A DNA stretch of 64,000 bases from Drosophila pseudoobscura (GCF_009870125.1 NC_046681.1:19047001-19111000); one strand, 5' to 3'; positions 1 through 12,734 are shown, numbered from the stretch's first letter. The notes: generated by a model from the sequence alone, not told the origin. Numbers and translations are program-made.

Positions 1-718
1 ATGTTTGTTTCGGTTTGTGCCAATAAAATGACTTCGTCATCTCGCGAAGAAAAAATATAAAGTGACGTGACGTGAAAGCGAACGAGTGCACAAAAGCAGC
101 AACAAAGAGCCCAAAACGGATCAGAAGCTAGAAGCCAGAAGCCGGTGGATCCGGTGGTCGCGGTAGTGGTTGCGGTCCCCCAAATAAATGCAAACGCAAA
201 CGTTCGGGAGTGCAGGCGATAAAAGTGCGGTCCCGAGGTCATCATCATCGTCGTTGTTGGTGAAGCTCTGAATCTGAATCTTTATCAGTTGTGTTGCTGC
301 TGTTGTGGCAGTGCCAAAGTTGCAAGAGTGCTTGCCAAAAGTGCGCGGGGACGGCATCGACAGCGGCATCGTTCTTTCTCCCTCTCCCCACTCGCGGAAA
401 GCCCCCAAATGTCAGGGTTCATTTGCAAGCGATTCTTTTATTTCTCTATTGCCCCCCACTGATCAGCCCCTAATATGTAACTCTCCAACAGGTCTGAAAG
501 AGAATTTCTACAAAACGGCGGAGCTACACTAAGCGAAATAAGCGGCTATTTTGTTTGCAATCAAATAAAATACCCCACTCCGTCGCCGTCGTTTTTGCTG
601 TTGTTGTCGTCGAGTTCGAGCCGATAAGAGCGTCTCGAGACTCGGCCGCCTCCCAGGCAGATATTTCTTGCGCCCCCCAGTTTGCATAAAACCAGCGAAA
701 ATTAACAAGCTAACTACA
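1..718 (+). other. Probable 5' leader and upstream region of alpha-Adaptin
   Basis: No convincing coding exon is seen here. The stretch has the look of a fly 5' leader: tandem TGACG units near 62-75, CAG- and CAA-rich sequence and AT-rich patches. It runs up to the alpha-Adaptin ATG at 719. The short ORFs present have no recognisable protein character. I cannot locate the transcription start or decide whether a leader intron is removed. Confidence 0.4.
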
Positions 719-3700
719 ATGGCGCCGGTGCGGGGGGATGGCATGAGAGGCCTGGCAGTGTTTATATCGGATATAAGAAACTGTAAGTAACACAAAAATA
801 AAATAACTCTCCAGTAAATTGCTTGCATTTAAATTTAATTTATCAGTGAGCAGAGCAGAACTAGCTTTTCTTATCCAAATTCATTCATAGGGGCGGAATC
901 AGCGCCATTTCTTGATCAATTACTGAGAGGAGCATCACACTCGACACACGTACATACATATGTGTTTGTGTGTATGCATAGCATATTTTATTGTGTATGA
1001 GAGAGTACCCGACGACAATTGTTGTTGTTTGCTCCGCGTAACGTATCGTATTCGTAACTCTGTCCGCATTATCGTCATGCTGCCGTTACTGGTTTCCTCT
1101 CTCCACAGCATAGGGTCTCCAAGAGTCTCCACTTTTGGTGACTGGTACTAATTGGTGCCTATGTGACCACAAAGCGACACACAGAGAGAGGAAAAGAGAC
1201 CTTTTTAGAGTGAGAGTCATACACATCACTCTCCATTAATCGATCATATGTCTACTGACGGGGAAAAGAAAGCTGGCCTTCCGCTACTGCGTCTGAAATT
1301 CTCCTTTTATGACCTTGACCCATTTACCTTTTCTGCCGTTTGCAGGTAAAAGCAAAGAAGCGGAGGTCAAACGCATAAACAAGGAGTTGGCCAACATACG
1401 GAGCAAATTTAAAGGAGACAAAACCCTGGATGGCTACCAGAAGAAGAAATATGTGTGCAAGCTGCTATTCATCTTTCTCCTTGGCCATGACATTGACTTT
1501 GGCCACATGGAGGCGGTCAATCTGCTGTCCTCCAACAAATACTCAGAGAAGCAGATCGTAAGTGGACACCCAGAGGATCTCTTGAAGACATTCAATAATT
1601 CTTTTCTCCTTTTCAGGGATACCTATTCATTTCGGTGCTGGTCAACACAAACAGCGACTTGATCCGCCTCATCATCCAGTCGATCAAGAATGATTTGCAG
1701 TCGAGGAATCCGGTGCATGTGAACCTGGCGCTGCAGTGCATCGCCAATATTGGAAGCCGGGACATGGCCGAGTCGTTTTCGAACGAGATACCCAAACTGC
1801 TTGTTTCAGGGGACACCATGGACGTGGTGAAGCAGTCGGCTGCTCTGTGCCTGCTGCGGCTATTCCGATCATCGCCTGACATCATACCCGGCGGCGAGTG
1901 GACCTCGCGCATCATCCACTTGCTCAATGACCAGCACATGGGCGTGGTGACTGCTGCCACATCGCTGATTGACGCCCTGGTCAAGTGTAATCCGGACGAG
2001 TACAAGGGCTGCGTGAATCTGGCCGTGTCGCGGCTCTCGAGGATCGTGACTGCCAGCTACACAGATTTGCAGGATTACACGTACTACTTTGTGCCGGCCC
2101 CCTGGCTGTCCGTGAAGCTACTCCGGCTGTTGCAGAACTACAATCCCGTGACCGAGGAGGCGGGAGTTAGGGCTCGCCTTAATGAGACCCTCGAGACGAT
2201 CCTCAACAAGGCGCAGGAGCCGCCCAAGAGCAAGAAGGTGCAGCATTCAAACGCCAAGAACGCCGTCCTCTTCGAGGCCATCAATCTGATCATTCACAGC
2301 GACAGCGAGCCCAATCTTCTCGTGCGCGCCTGCAACCAGTTGGGCCAGTTTCTCAGCAATCGGGAGACGAACTTGCGCTACCTGGCCCTTGAGTCCATGT
2401 GCCATTTGGCCACCTCGGAGTTCTCCCACGAGGAGGTCAAGAAGCATCAGGAGGTGGTTATACTTTCCATGAAGATGGAGAAGGACGTTTCCGTGCGCCA
2501 GATGGCCGTCGATCTGCTGTACGCGATGTGCGATCGCGGCAATGCCGAGGAGATTGTCCAGGAGATGCTCAACTACTTGGAGACGGCCGACTACTCCATA
2601 CGCGAGGAGATGGTGCTCAAGGTGGCCATACTCGCCGAGAAATACGCCACAGATTACACCTGGTAAGACCCGGATCTAAACTCTGTTGTCGAATCCCTTC
2701 TTACTTGATTTATTCTACCCTGCAGGTACGTGGATGTGATCCTCAATCTCATTCGCATCGCTGGCGACTATGTGTCGGAGGAGGTCTGGTACCGCGTCAT
2801 CCAGATCGTCATCAATCGCGAGGAGGTGCAGGGCTATGCAGCCAAGACCGTGTTCGAGGCTCTGCAGGCCCCCGCCTGTCACGAGAATATGGTCAAGGTG
2901 GGCGGCTACATCCTCGGAGAGTTTGGCAATCTGATCGCAGGGGACTCCCGCTCGGCGCCCCTCGTGCAGTTTAAGCTGCTGCACTCCAAGTACCATCTGT
3001 GCTCGCCCATGACGCGGGCCTTGCTCCTTTCTACCTACATCAAGTTCATCAATCTGTTCCCGGAGATCCGCACCAACATCCAGGACGTGTTCAGGCAACA
3101 CAGCAATCTCCGTTCGGCCGACGCGGAGCTGCAGCAGCGGGCCAGCGAGTATCTGCAGCTGAGCATTGTAGCCTCCACGGATGTGCTGGCCACTGTTCTA
3201 GAAGAGATGCCCTCGTTCCCAGAGCGCGAGAGCTCTATTCTGGCCGTGCTCAAGAAGAAGAAGCCGGGTCGAGTGCCAGAAAACGAGATCCGAGAGTCGA
3301 AGAGCCCCGCTCCGACCTCGGGACCGGGATCGGTCCTCCAGAACAACGTGCACGTGAACAACTCTCACAGCAAACTGAACAACAGCAATGCCAACACAGA
3401 TCTGCTCGGCCTGAGCACGCCGCCGGCCAACAATGTAGGAAGCAACAGCAACAGCACCCTCATCGATGTCCTGGGCGACATCTACGGCAGCAACAACAAC
3501 TCCAGTGCCGTATACAACACCAAGAAGTTCTTGTTCAAGAATAATGGTGTGCTCTTCGAGAACGAGATGCTACAGATTGGCGTGAAGAGCGAATTCAGGC
3601 AGAACCTGGGGCGGCTAGGCCTCTTCTATGGTAACAAGACACAGGTCCCCCTCTCGGTAAGAGTCCATCTTGAAAGAGTAGTCCTCTGCAGGCCTAAATA

Positions 3701-4412
3701 TCATTTTCGTTTCGTGTAGAACTTCAATCCCGTGCTGCAATGGTCCGCTGAGGAGACGCTCAAGCTGAACGTACAGATGAAAGCAGTGGAGCCGACCCTG
3801 GAGGCCGGTGCACAAATCCAACAGCTGCTCACGGCCGAGTGTATCGAGGACTACGCCGATGCGCCAACCATTGAGATCAGTTTCCGCTACAACGGCACCC
3901 AGCAGAAGTTCAGCATCAAGCTGCCACTGAGCGTGAACAAGTTCTTCGAGCCAACCGAAATGAATGCCGAGTCCTTCTTTGCCCGATGGAAGAACCTAAG
4001 CGGGTAAATAGTGCTGCTGCTCGATGAATGAATGAATAAATTAATGAAACACTGTCCTCTTTTTAGGGAACAACAACGATCACAGAAAGTGTTCAAGGCT
4101 GCCCAGCCGCTGGATCTGCCTGGGGCACGGAACAAACTGATGGGCTTTGGAATGCAGCTGCTCGATTCTGTGGATCCCAATCCGGATAACATGGTCTGTG
4201 CGGGAATCATACACACGCAATCGCAGCAGGTGGGCTGTCTGATGCGACTAGAGCCGAATAAGCAGGCACAGGTAAAAGCCGCTCCTCGTTGACTTTCGTC
4301 TGAAACTAATCTTGTGCCCTTTCTGTATTTATAGATGTTCCGATTGACTGTGCGGGCCAGCAAGGAGACGGTGACACGGGAAATTTGCGATCTGTTGGCG
4401 GATCAGTTTTAA
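719..4412 (+). CDS. AP-2alpha: AP-2 complex subunit alpha (alpha-Adaptin)
   Basis: This is the large alpha subunit of the AP-2 clathrin adaptor, which acts at the plasma membrane to link cargo, phosphoinositides, clathrin and accessory proteins. Seven coding exons can be read: 719-782, 1346-1557, 1617-2662, 2726-3656, 3720-4003, 4067-4271 and 4335-4412. All have GT-AG borders and together give an open frame of 939 codons, close to the 940 residues I recall for the D. melanogaster protein. The N-terminal trunk (residues 1 to about 615) is helical-repeat adaptin sequence, with the conserved start [20 protein letters not shown] and basic residues KYVCK for lipid binding. A Lys-rich hinge starts near residue 616 and contains a DLLGL clathrin-box-like motif near 665. 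The appendage (ear) spans about 700-939 and ends in LLADQF. The first intron is 563 bases and the others are 59-63. An AATAAA lies at 4985-4990. The gene faces RpI135 tail to tail. Confidence 0.96.
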
Positions 4413-6299
4413 GCCACAATCATGGGACTGGAAAGATGTCCGGAGGAGGGAGAAGAGCTACGCTACGGCAAAACCACTTTACAATGCACAATCCTAAACA
4501 CCTAGAGAAATATCAACGCAGCAGAACGATGTCGAGCCCTTAGTTATGTACGCCGCCGCCACTCCCATGACCGATCTTCCACACAGCCGCACTTCTCTTC
4601 TCTTCACACGTACCTATTGTCTATCTTCTTCAGCAGCAAGAGACACCTCTACTCCTTTGCCTCTTGCTGGTGCTACTCCCTTTTTGTACCCCATGCGTAT
4701 GCCTATGTTTTGAATATTCTTTTTGTAAACCCACGCCTAAATCCTAAACCCACAATCCCGAATCACAGAATCCGCATCAGAATTCTTTGTAAATGTTAAG
4801 CTCAAAAGTTCATAGTAGGAAAGAAAGAAAGTAAAGAGAGAAACATAATTAGATTATGTTTAAACTGTATGACAAACATTATATATTGTTGCATCATTTC
4901 GAGGCAGTAGCAATTGGATATTATATACCATACTATACATTCATACAAAAACCACATACATATACCTAGTATATACGTCGTTGTAATAAAAACAGAAAAG
5001 AAAACAAACAAAAAAAAAAAAAACGATGAAAGATAAAGCTTGCAGCGGAATTATAAAGATACATATAAAGAATGCAAATGACAAATATGCAAATCGTTAT
5101 CTAAATATTTATACATATTGATTATTGCAATTGCATTAACGAAATTCATGTTTAGTGTTTTTTGATTGAGAGATCGGATCGCGAAGATTGAGAATGTTGG
5201 AGGAGCAAGAAGATCGGATGATCGGCGGATCAGCGGATCAGTGGATCAGTGGATGGAAATCTCATTAAATAATAGACAAATAATTAGAGGACGAAGGCAG
5301 ATACCTTTTTGATTAAAACATTGTTGAGCAACCCCTAAAAAGATTTAACGAAAATTCGGTCACGAAACGAAAAAGCGAAAGAAACATTAAAACAAAACAA
5401 AAACAAAAATATTATACTTATAGAAAAATTTTTCGATTGATCCTTTGTGTATTATTTCGTTTCGTATATGTACCATAGATAACTGATAAAACTACATGTT
5501 GTGCCGCCTCGGTACCGTACCCCCCAACCAGGACAGGGGGTGCGTGGCGATTTATATAGCACCAAGTATTAAAACTAATCCCGATGCAGATGCAGATACA
5601 GCAAGCAAGCCATAATATCTGTTGCAGAGGCAGTCGAAGCAAAGAAGAACAAAGAATTGTAAACTAAATATACATTATATAGATTACTGAATACTGAAAT
5701 ACCGATAATGGCAATTGTCACCCACACTTATACCCATATTATGTATACCATCTAGACTCTCAGACTCTCTTTCCATCTGATTTGCATGCCCTTCTGATAC
5801 GTGCGTTTTATATAAAGTGCAATAGTTAAATTGTTACACAAATTCCACAACAATTCCATGGAAAAACAAACACAAACACCACAGATACAGATAAAGCTGA
5901 CACAACAGATAGACCGACTACAAACCAATACTGAAAACCACAAAACTACATATAGCAAATGCAGGAATTTATCTGTAAACGTAAACAAATATGTATTTAA
6001 ATAAATAAATAAATATAAATTGAAACCATTCAGAGTGAGAGTTCATTGGCTAGGAAGTCTTTAAAGATTTCTACCACTCACATAGCATACCATCCTCTCT
6101 CAAAAAAATGCATACCAGATCATCTAAAAATTATAGCTTCACATGATAAATATCCCCACAAATTTCGACCATTATGGTAGATATAATATCTGTACCCTTC
6201 GGTACATAAATTTTTTGTATCAACTTTAATGGGGGGATAGTGTAAAAACGGATACATATGATCTAAACTCTAGCTTTACCAATATAATGGGCAATCGCA
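4413..6299. other. Convergent 3' region between alpha-Adaptin and RpI135
   Basis: These 1.9 kb lie between two stop codons facing each other and contain no credible ORF. The sequence is AT-rich with several plus-strand polyadenylation-type hexamers: AATAAA at 4985-4990 and a run of AATAAATAAATAAA near 6000-6012. On the minus strand an ATTAAA (forward TTTAAT at 6225-6230) could end the RpI135 transcript. A purine-rich tandem repeat of GGATCAGTG-like units lies at about 5218-5254. A small palindrome, TGTACC-CTTC-GGTACA, lies near 6190-6206. Confidence 0.6.
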
Positions 6300-9200
6300 T
6301 CATATTTTGTTCAGCTTGAATCTCGCATTGATGTTCACCGAACTCAGCTCGGTGACCAGGAACTTGAAGGAGAAGGGAATTTCGATCATGGAAACTGAGC
6401 TGCTGTCCCCGCACAGGCGACACGTTTGCGGCTTGGAGGAGAGACCGCCTCGCTCGTTCCGCTTGACGATCTGCTGCAGCGGCGACAGAATAGAGCCGCA
6501 ACTATGGCACACCAGAGTGTGCGTCTTGTCCGAGTTGTGGAATAGGCGGTCCTGCAGCAGGAAAGCAGCTCCGTGGGATATCAGGGCGTCGCGCTCCATC
6601 TCTCCGAAACGGACACCACCTCCTCGCTTGCGTCCCTTGATGGGCTGCTGGGTGCGGGCCTCGACGGTGCCCGTGGAGCGCACCTGCCACTTGTCGAAGA
6701 CCATGTGCCGCAGGCGCTGATAGTGGACCACGCCGAAGAAGATGTCCGCCGTCATCTCGCGTCCGTCCACGCCCGAGTAGAGGCGCTCCGTGCCGTAGTA
6801 ATTGTAGCCGCCGGCCTCCAGCATCTTGCCAAAGTAGTCGATGGCCGTATTCTTCTCCGAGAAGCGGAAGGGCGTGGCGTCGTAGACGCCGCCATGAACG
6901 GCAGCGCTCTTGCCGGCCATCGTCTCGATCATCATGGCGATTGTCATACGGGAGGGGAAGCCGTGAGGATTGAACACGATGTCGGGTATCATGCCCGACT
7001 CCGTGAAGGGCAGATCCTCAGCGGGATACTTCTGGGAACAGATACCCTTCTGCCCAGCCCTCGACGCAAACTTGTCGCCAATTGTGGCCGGACGTGGCAC
7101 CCTCAGTGTTATGCAGACGGTCTTCTTTGGTGTAAGGTCGAAACTGCCCAACTGTCGGATGCTATCCACAAAGCATTCCTCCTTCTCGTCCATCTTCTCG
7201 ACCTTGTAGGTGGCCACCTCTCCGTCAAAGTAGCAGTACAGGGGACAGCCAAAGGTGAGCTTGGCACCGGGATGCGGCAGTCCGTCCGTGTCCAGGTACT
7301 TGGCCAGCTCCGGCATGTGCGGATGGCGGGCAAAGTAACTGCTCTTCTTGGGGAGCTGCACGAACTTGGATTTGTAGATGCTGCCGTAGGCAAAGCCCCG
7401 CTCGTAGGCGGACTTGTTGATGATCATGGCATCCTCCATGTCGTAGCCCGTGTAGGAGATGACCGCCACAATGGCATTGGTGCCCATCGCGAAGTCGTCC
7501 AGCTGGATGTTGTCGTAGTGCACGGGCCGGAAGAGCGGCGTCCCGGGGGTCTGCAGGCGGTACAGCTTATTGGCCGCTTGCTTCGGCCAGTTCAAGCAGG
7601 GCGTGCCCATCGTCTGCTTTCCCATCTGGCACTGGTACATGTTACGCGGCGACTGGTTGTAGTCCGGCATCGGAATGAGGTTCGCTAGGTTGCTCATGAA
7701 GTGCGTTTTCGCCAGCTCCAGGTGGGTCGTGAAGTCGGGATACATCTCCTTCGGATCAATGGCTATCTCCATGTACAGCTGCTCCAGGGTGCCGATATAC
7801 TCAACCTGTTTCCACTTGATATTCCACACCGGACGCATCATGCGGGCTGGACCCGTCGACAGGTATAAGCCGGGAAACTGGCCATTCTTCTTGAACGGAA
7901 TGAAGCCGATCTCCATCATTTGAGGCACCGCCCCGGTTATCTTTTCGTAGCGGAGATCCTCGACTATCTTGCAGGCATCGCTCTGGAATATGTGGCCCAG
8001 ATGCTTGCCATCCAGGAGCACCACGTACATCTTGGAATCAGGATTCCTTTGGCAAGACAGCGGGAGCATGCCCATTTCTATCAGCTTCGGAAGAATGGCC
8101 TGAAAAAGGAGGAGCAATGAATTTATGTTCTCTAGAAGTGGAGGAGCATCTACTCACCTGCACCAGCTTAGGATCTGGACGCTTGGATATCTCACAGGTC
8201 AGCGTCAAGTGATTGAGTAGGCCGCAGGGCGTTCCATCGGGCGTGTGCACCGGGCAGATGAAGCCCCAGGCGTCGGGCAGCAACTGGCGGGCCTCTGTGG
8301 TACGCATCGTGGTAAAGTAGGATCCACGATGGATGGCCCGGAAATGGGACATGTACCGCATGCGGTTGATGTTCTCAGCCATGATGACCAGGCCGCTGTT
8401 TTGCATGAGGCCGAGGCCCGTGTTGCTCGCAATGTTTCCAGTGGCCAAGAAAGATTCAATGGATTTGCCCACTCCGCCAGCTTGCCGCATAGACTGCGTC
8501 AGGATGCTGCTGGTGAGGAGGCTGTCTGGTGTGGAGAGTTTCTTCTGGAGGACGCGACGCACCATGGCGACCCAGTTCTCGATGCGTTCCCCTAGATACT
8601 TCTGGTACAAATGCCCGGGGAGCAGCACTTCCTGCATCATGGCCGAGTCAACGTTTTCCACCTTGTGCTTGCCCTGGGCGCACTGGAAGAGCTTCTGCAC
8701 CATAAAGACGATGAGCTGGAACTTCTCTTCGTAGGTGTCCAGGTGAACCAAGATGCGTTCTCGTAGAATAAAGTCGGTGACGTCCTCGTCGGGCTGCCAC
8801 TCGGGCACGACGTTGAAGCGAGACCGGAAGAGGGTGCCAATGAAGGACCTGCACTGGGCGTGGGTGTAGATACCTTCGTTGTGGACATCCCTTAGCATGG
8901 TTTGGACAGAGGAGACGTAGTATTGATCCTTCTCGTAGCCTTGCACCAGCCTGTTGTAGATCTCCTCGTCCGTGTAGTCCATCAAACATTTGAGGATGAG
9001 ACAAACTGGGACGTAGGACAAGCGCTTGATGTGGGAGAACATGAAGCGGGCCGTTCCGTTGTTGAGGTAGTGGAGAACGTTGCTGAAGGAGCACTCATCG
9101 TCCCGCACCGTCTGCACCATTATGCCCAAATCACTGAAATTCTGGCCACGATCCTTCCAAGTCGAACGCTTCACGCAGATAGGGTGATTCCGCCTGACGA

Positions 9201-9827
9201 GAACCAGCATTCGGACAATCTTCTCGTTTCCACGTATCACAAAGATCCCTCCCCACTCGGTGTCGTGTTCGCCGTGCTTCACCATCTCCTGTGGCGTGCC
9301 CTTGCCAAGGTTGCAGGCCTTTGATCGCAGCATCACTGGCACCTCGCCCAGATCCATGTTGATGGGCGTCTTTTGCAGCCCATTCACACTCCATGCCAGC
9401 CGCACCGAGCACATGCCGGAGTAGGAAGCGTGCAGCTGGCGCGAGTCTGTGGGGTAAATTTCACGTGTTCGTACGTCAATCACATCCTGCGGCACCTGTG
9501 GCTTCGCTATCCAAATGTTTTCCACCTTCAGCGAGATACGCTCTCCAGCCGGGCTTTGCATCTGGATGGCCGGCATGTGCTTGGCCACAAAATCCAGGCC
9601 CACTGTCAGCATCTCATCGAATGAGTCCACATGTGGGGCTCCAAGGTTTGCCAAGTGCTGCATGAGAGATTCAAAATAGTCAGACGCGCGGGGGGAATAT
9701 TACAGCAGCCTCTTACCTTGTTTAGCTGTTTGGGTATCGCTTTGAATTCTGGCCGGGAATTCGTCAGCACAGGATCCGTTTTCATCTCCTCAAGCATTTT
9801 CCTTGTTTCTTTCAGGAAATTAATCAA
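6300..9827 (-). CDS. RpI135: DNA-directed RNA polymerase I second-largest subunit (RPA135/RPA2)
   Basis: This is the beta-like subunit of RNA polymerase I, which forms half of the active-site cleft and transcribes the rRNA precursor in the nucleolus. Reading on the minus strand, the exons are 9827-9717, 9657-8158 and 8099-6300. They have GT-AG introns of 59 and 58 bases and give 1136 residues, against about 1129 in D. melanogaster. Family signatures are clear: GFICPVHTPDGTPCGLLNH in the fork region, YTGYDMEDAMIINKSAYERG near residue 753, GDKFASRAGQKG near 878 followed by IPDIVFNPHGFPSRMT, and RGGGVRFGEMERDAL. A C-terminal zinc-binding domain has CHSCG near 1068 and CRLCG about 28 residues later. 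I used the first ATG (MINFLKET), but a second in-frame Met 10 residues later (MLEEMKTD) is an equally plausible start. A long antisense ORF across exon 3 is a codon-bias shadow. Confidence 0.97.
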
Positions 9828-12254
9828 AAATAATAAAAACCCAAAACGCAGACCGTTGCACGTGTTGTTTGGGTCGGAGCTAAACTGTGAGCTAGCGAAC
9901 TACCCTGGCTTGGTTCATTCGGGAACTGTAATGGTAGTCACATAATACATGGTTATGATTATTTTCTTACTAATTCATTTTAAAATTTGCATTTATTTTT
10001 GAATTTGCAATTCTTAAATAAAAATTGGTAAATAAAACATTCATGTGGATTTTTGACACTTGTTAACATTGGTTCAATTCATGTTAGTTCAGTGAACGGT
10101 GCCGCTCATCTCCGTAGTGGAACTTCTGTTAGTTCCATGAACGCTGTTACTCATCTCTTTGTAGAGGGGCTGCCAACTTCTTGCAGTAAACAGCTGATTG
10201 TGTGCCCGCGTAAAGTGACTTGTTTATAAAGTACATTTAAGCTAAATTCGAGTGTGGTTCATGAAAAAGTACAATTATCTTGAAGACTATATTTCCTCTG
10301 CACTTGCTAATATCTTTGTGTCAACGTTTACTTGGATATCCGGTGAGTTTTGCTCCTTATTTGTATGTATTGCTTGCATGTCTACGGAAATGACTCGTCT
10401 GCCGGATGTGTTGTCAACGTGTTGCTTTCTCTAATGAAGTTGCTTCATTGTTGCCCTTTTAACCGACCGGCTCCTTGGCTGCTGTTTGCAAGGATTGTCA
10501 GCCGCAAAATATGCGCAAGTTTGTTGCATTATTAATGCATGATTCCTGCTGACTTCTTCGCATAGAAATGCTCGCAAATGAGATAGCGACGACACTGACT
10601 GACAGAGAAGCATGGTCTGGTTGGAGAAAGTATAGGTCATACCCCTACCCTAAAGGATTTTCCTATCGTCAGATGCCTGCAGCAATGCTCTACATTGTCC
10701 TGCAGACTCGGATTAACTTTGACTTTCAGGCGAAAGTTGCTCTAATTAACCGCAGGGGCCACCAGACCCCGACCCACCACCAAACACCAGATGACATCGC
10801 CTCATATGGGGGGCGGCTGGCTGTCAGGATAATGAAGCTGAAACTTCCTTTTTGGTTATTAACTCGGCCGGCGCCAAAGGAAAACTACAGCAGCAGCAAC
10901 TTGAGAAAGACACGAAACAACAAGAAAAACAAGTAGGTGGGGGAGGAGGACGTTCAATCTGAGCCCAGTAGTCGCTTCGGTTTATTATTCCATTATAATG
11001 AACACAATGCACATTTTCTTGGAACTTTTTCCTGCCAGCGCTCTGCGCTGGCAGTGTCCTTGGCTGCTTTGGGTCCTTTCGTTGCTACTTTCGTTGCACA
11101 TTTGCGTGGTGCAATCTCTGTGAAAGTTGGAGCTGTGTTATGTGTGTGCGCGTGGGTGTGGGTGTGGTGCCGTGGCTGGGCTGGGCACAACTTTTGCCAT
11201 GCGCTTCCAAGTTTTTAGCCGGATTTTTTGCTCCTTTCTGGCGCTTTGTCTGCACAGACGACACCGGACCGCGGACAGGAGAGCTGCGGAGACAGAGGAG
11301 CAGCATGGCAAATTGCATTGTTGATTTTCATTTTCAAGCCTGAGCTCCGCTTCTCATTCAGTGGCAGTGTGGCACCCTGGCACCCTGACACCCTGGCACC
11401 CTGGCACTGGCGACACTTTGCCAAATGTGTGCTTCCTCCGCCTGCCCATACTTCTACTCTTAGCTAGGGTGTTGTTCCCCTTCCCCCTCCTTTGGTTCCG
11501 TTCAGAGTCATTGCTGCGTGTTTCCCACTTTTCAAATGTGAGCGCAAAAACTGCAGGCATAGCCAAAGCAAAAATCAGCTGCAAAATGCATTTTCATTTG
11601 CAAGTTTTTCGCAAAAGTTAGCTTAGCAGGCAAAGGGAAGAAGCACTTCCACGCACTCTTCAGAATCATCATCAATTGTTTAATCGGGCTCCAGAGATAA
11701 ATACTCGTGCTGTTTTGGGGAAAAGAGTCAGCTGAAAGTGTTTGGGGAGTACTTACCATTCGTTGCGAATGGGACTCAAATATGTACATGCATATGTATG
11801 TATGCATGCTAACTATACATATGTATGTATTTGTATGTGTAGTTCATTCGGGTTACTCTGTTAATTTTTCAAGCTCATAATTCTATGATTCTTGTCATAG
11901 CCAGACCTGTCAGGTTGTAAAATATTCCGCCGGAGAAATTTTAGTCAATCGTGTGTTGTGAACTAGAAATAAAACCTAAAAAGAAAAAGTTTTTTCCTGC
12001 AAAACGTATGTATAAATAAGTTTATCAAATAGCTGCATGATAATTCCCAAAACCCAATGAAATATTTCAACACTGCAACATTTTGCAGTGAGTGAATTAA
12101 AGTGATTCCGGCTCTTGCTGAGTTTTCGTCACAGCAAGTGAGAGTGAAGTGAAAGTAAGTCCCAAACCAAAAGAAATATTTTACTGTAACATATTAAGGT
12201 ACATCGTACATTCTTTGTTTTGGTCGGTTGCAAAATACATATTAACCGTAGAAG
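9828..12254. other. Intergenic region, RpI135 to Ubc9-like gene
   Basis: No recognisable gene lies here. Upstream of RpI135 there is an imperfect direct repeat of about 35 bases (10083-10117 and 10128-10164). A TATA-like TTTATAAAG lies at about 10221-10230. A short ORF with a good splice donor (10252 to about 10341, donor GTGAGT) may be an unassigned first exon. An 8-base tandem repeat (GGCACCCT type, five units) occupies 11371-11410. A perfect hairpin with an 8-bp stem and 4-base loop lies at 12071-12090, just before the presumed leader of the Ubc9-like gene. A possible leader intron of that gene is 12155-12251, with donor GTAAGT and acceptor CGTAG. Confidence 0.45.
11371..11410. repeat. 8-bp tandem repeat (GGCACCCT)
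   Basis: Five consecutive near-identical 8-base units of GGCACCCT/GACACCCT type are visible directly, the last one altered. It is a minisatellite-like tract in intergenic DNA with no known role. Confidence 0.85.
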
Positions 12255-12734
12255 ATGTCTGCCACAACGATTGCACGCTTGTCCGAGGAGCGCAAGGCCT
12301 GGCGTAAGGACCATCCATACGGGTTTGTTGCTCGCCCCGCCAAAAATCCCGATGGCACCCTCAACCTGATGATTTGGGAGTGCGCCATTCCTGGAAAAAA
12401 GTCCACCCCCTGGGAGGGTGGCCTCTACAAACTTCGTATGATTTTCAAGGATGACTATCCGACCTCTCCGCCGAAATGCAAATTCGAGCCGCCACTCTTC
12501 CATCCAAATGTGTACCCGTCGGGCACTGTGTGCTTGTCGCTGCTTGACGAGAAGAAGGCTTGGCGCCCGTCCATTACTATTAAGCAAGTTCTTGTGGGCA
12601 TCCAGGAACTTCTGGACAACCCGAACGCCAAGGACCCGGCCCAAGCGGAGGCCTACACTGCATATACACAGAACCGCCAGCAGTACGAAATGCGCTTGCG
12701 TGCCCAGGCCCACATGATGACACCTATCGGATAA
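12255..12734 (+). CDS. SUMO-conjugating enzyme E2, Ubc9/lesswright type
   Basis: This 159-residue E2 is the length of the Ubc9 family, which takes SUMO from the E1 and passes it to lysines on target proteins, mainly in the nucleus. The fold signatures are intact: the N-terminal basic helix ([10 protein letters not shown]), the HPN motif at residues 83-85, catalytic Cys93 in GTVCLSLL and Asp127 in KDPAQAEAY. The CDS is uninterrupted and the leader may hold one intron (12155-12251). An AATAAA lies at 12781-12786. The sequence is oddly diverged for so conserved a protein. The loop after the active site reads DEKKAW, where human and fly Ubc9 have acidic residues at 100 and 102, so position 100 is charge-reversed to Lys and 102 is Ala. 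The C-terminal helix also differs ([15 protein letters not shown]). It could be the local lesswright orthologue or a diverged paralogue. I therefore leave the symbol empty. Confidence 0.9.
   Translation: MSATTIARLSEERKAWRKDHPYGFVARPAKNPDGTLNLMIWECAIPGKKSTPWEGGLYKLRMIFKDDYPTSPPKCKFEPPLFHPNVYPSGTVCLSLLDEKKAWRPSITIKQVLVGIQELLDNPNAKDPAQAEAYTAYTQNRQQYEMRLRAQAHMMTPIG

Noticed and set aside
6573..7688. 371-codon plus-strand ORF
   Set aside because: It lies antisense to the conserved third exon of RpI135 and its length reflects GC-rich third codon positions. The translation has no family character.
12129..12713. 194-codon minus-strand ORF
   Set aside because: It is the antisense shadow of the Ubc9-like CDS.
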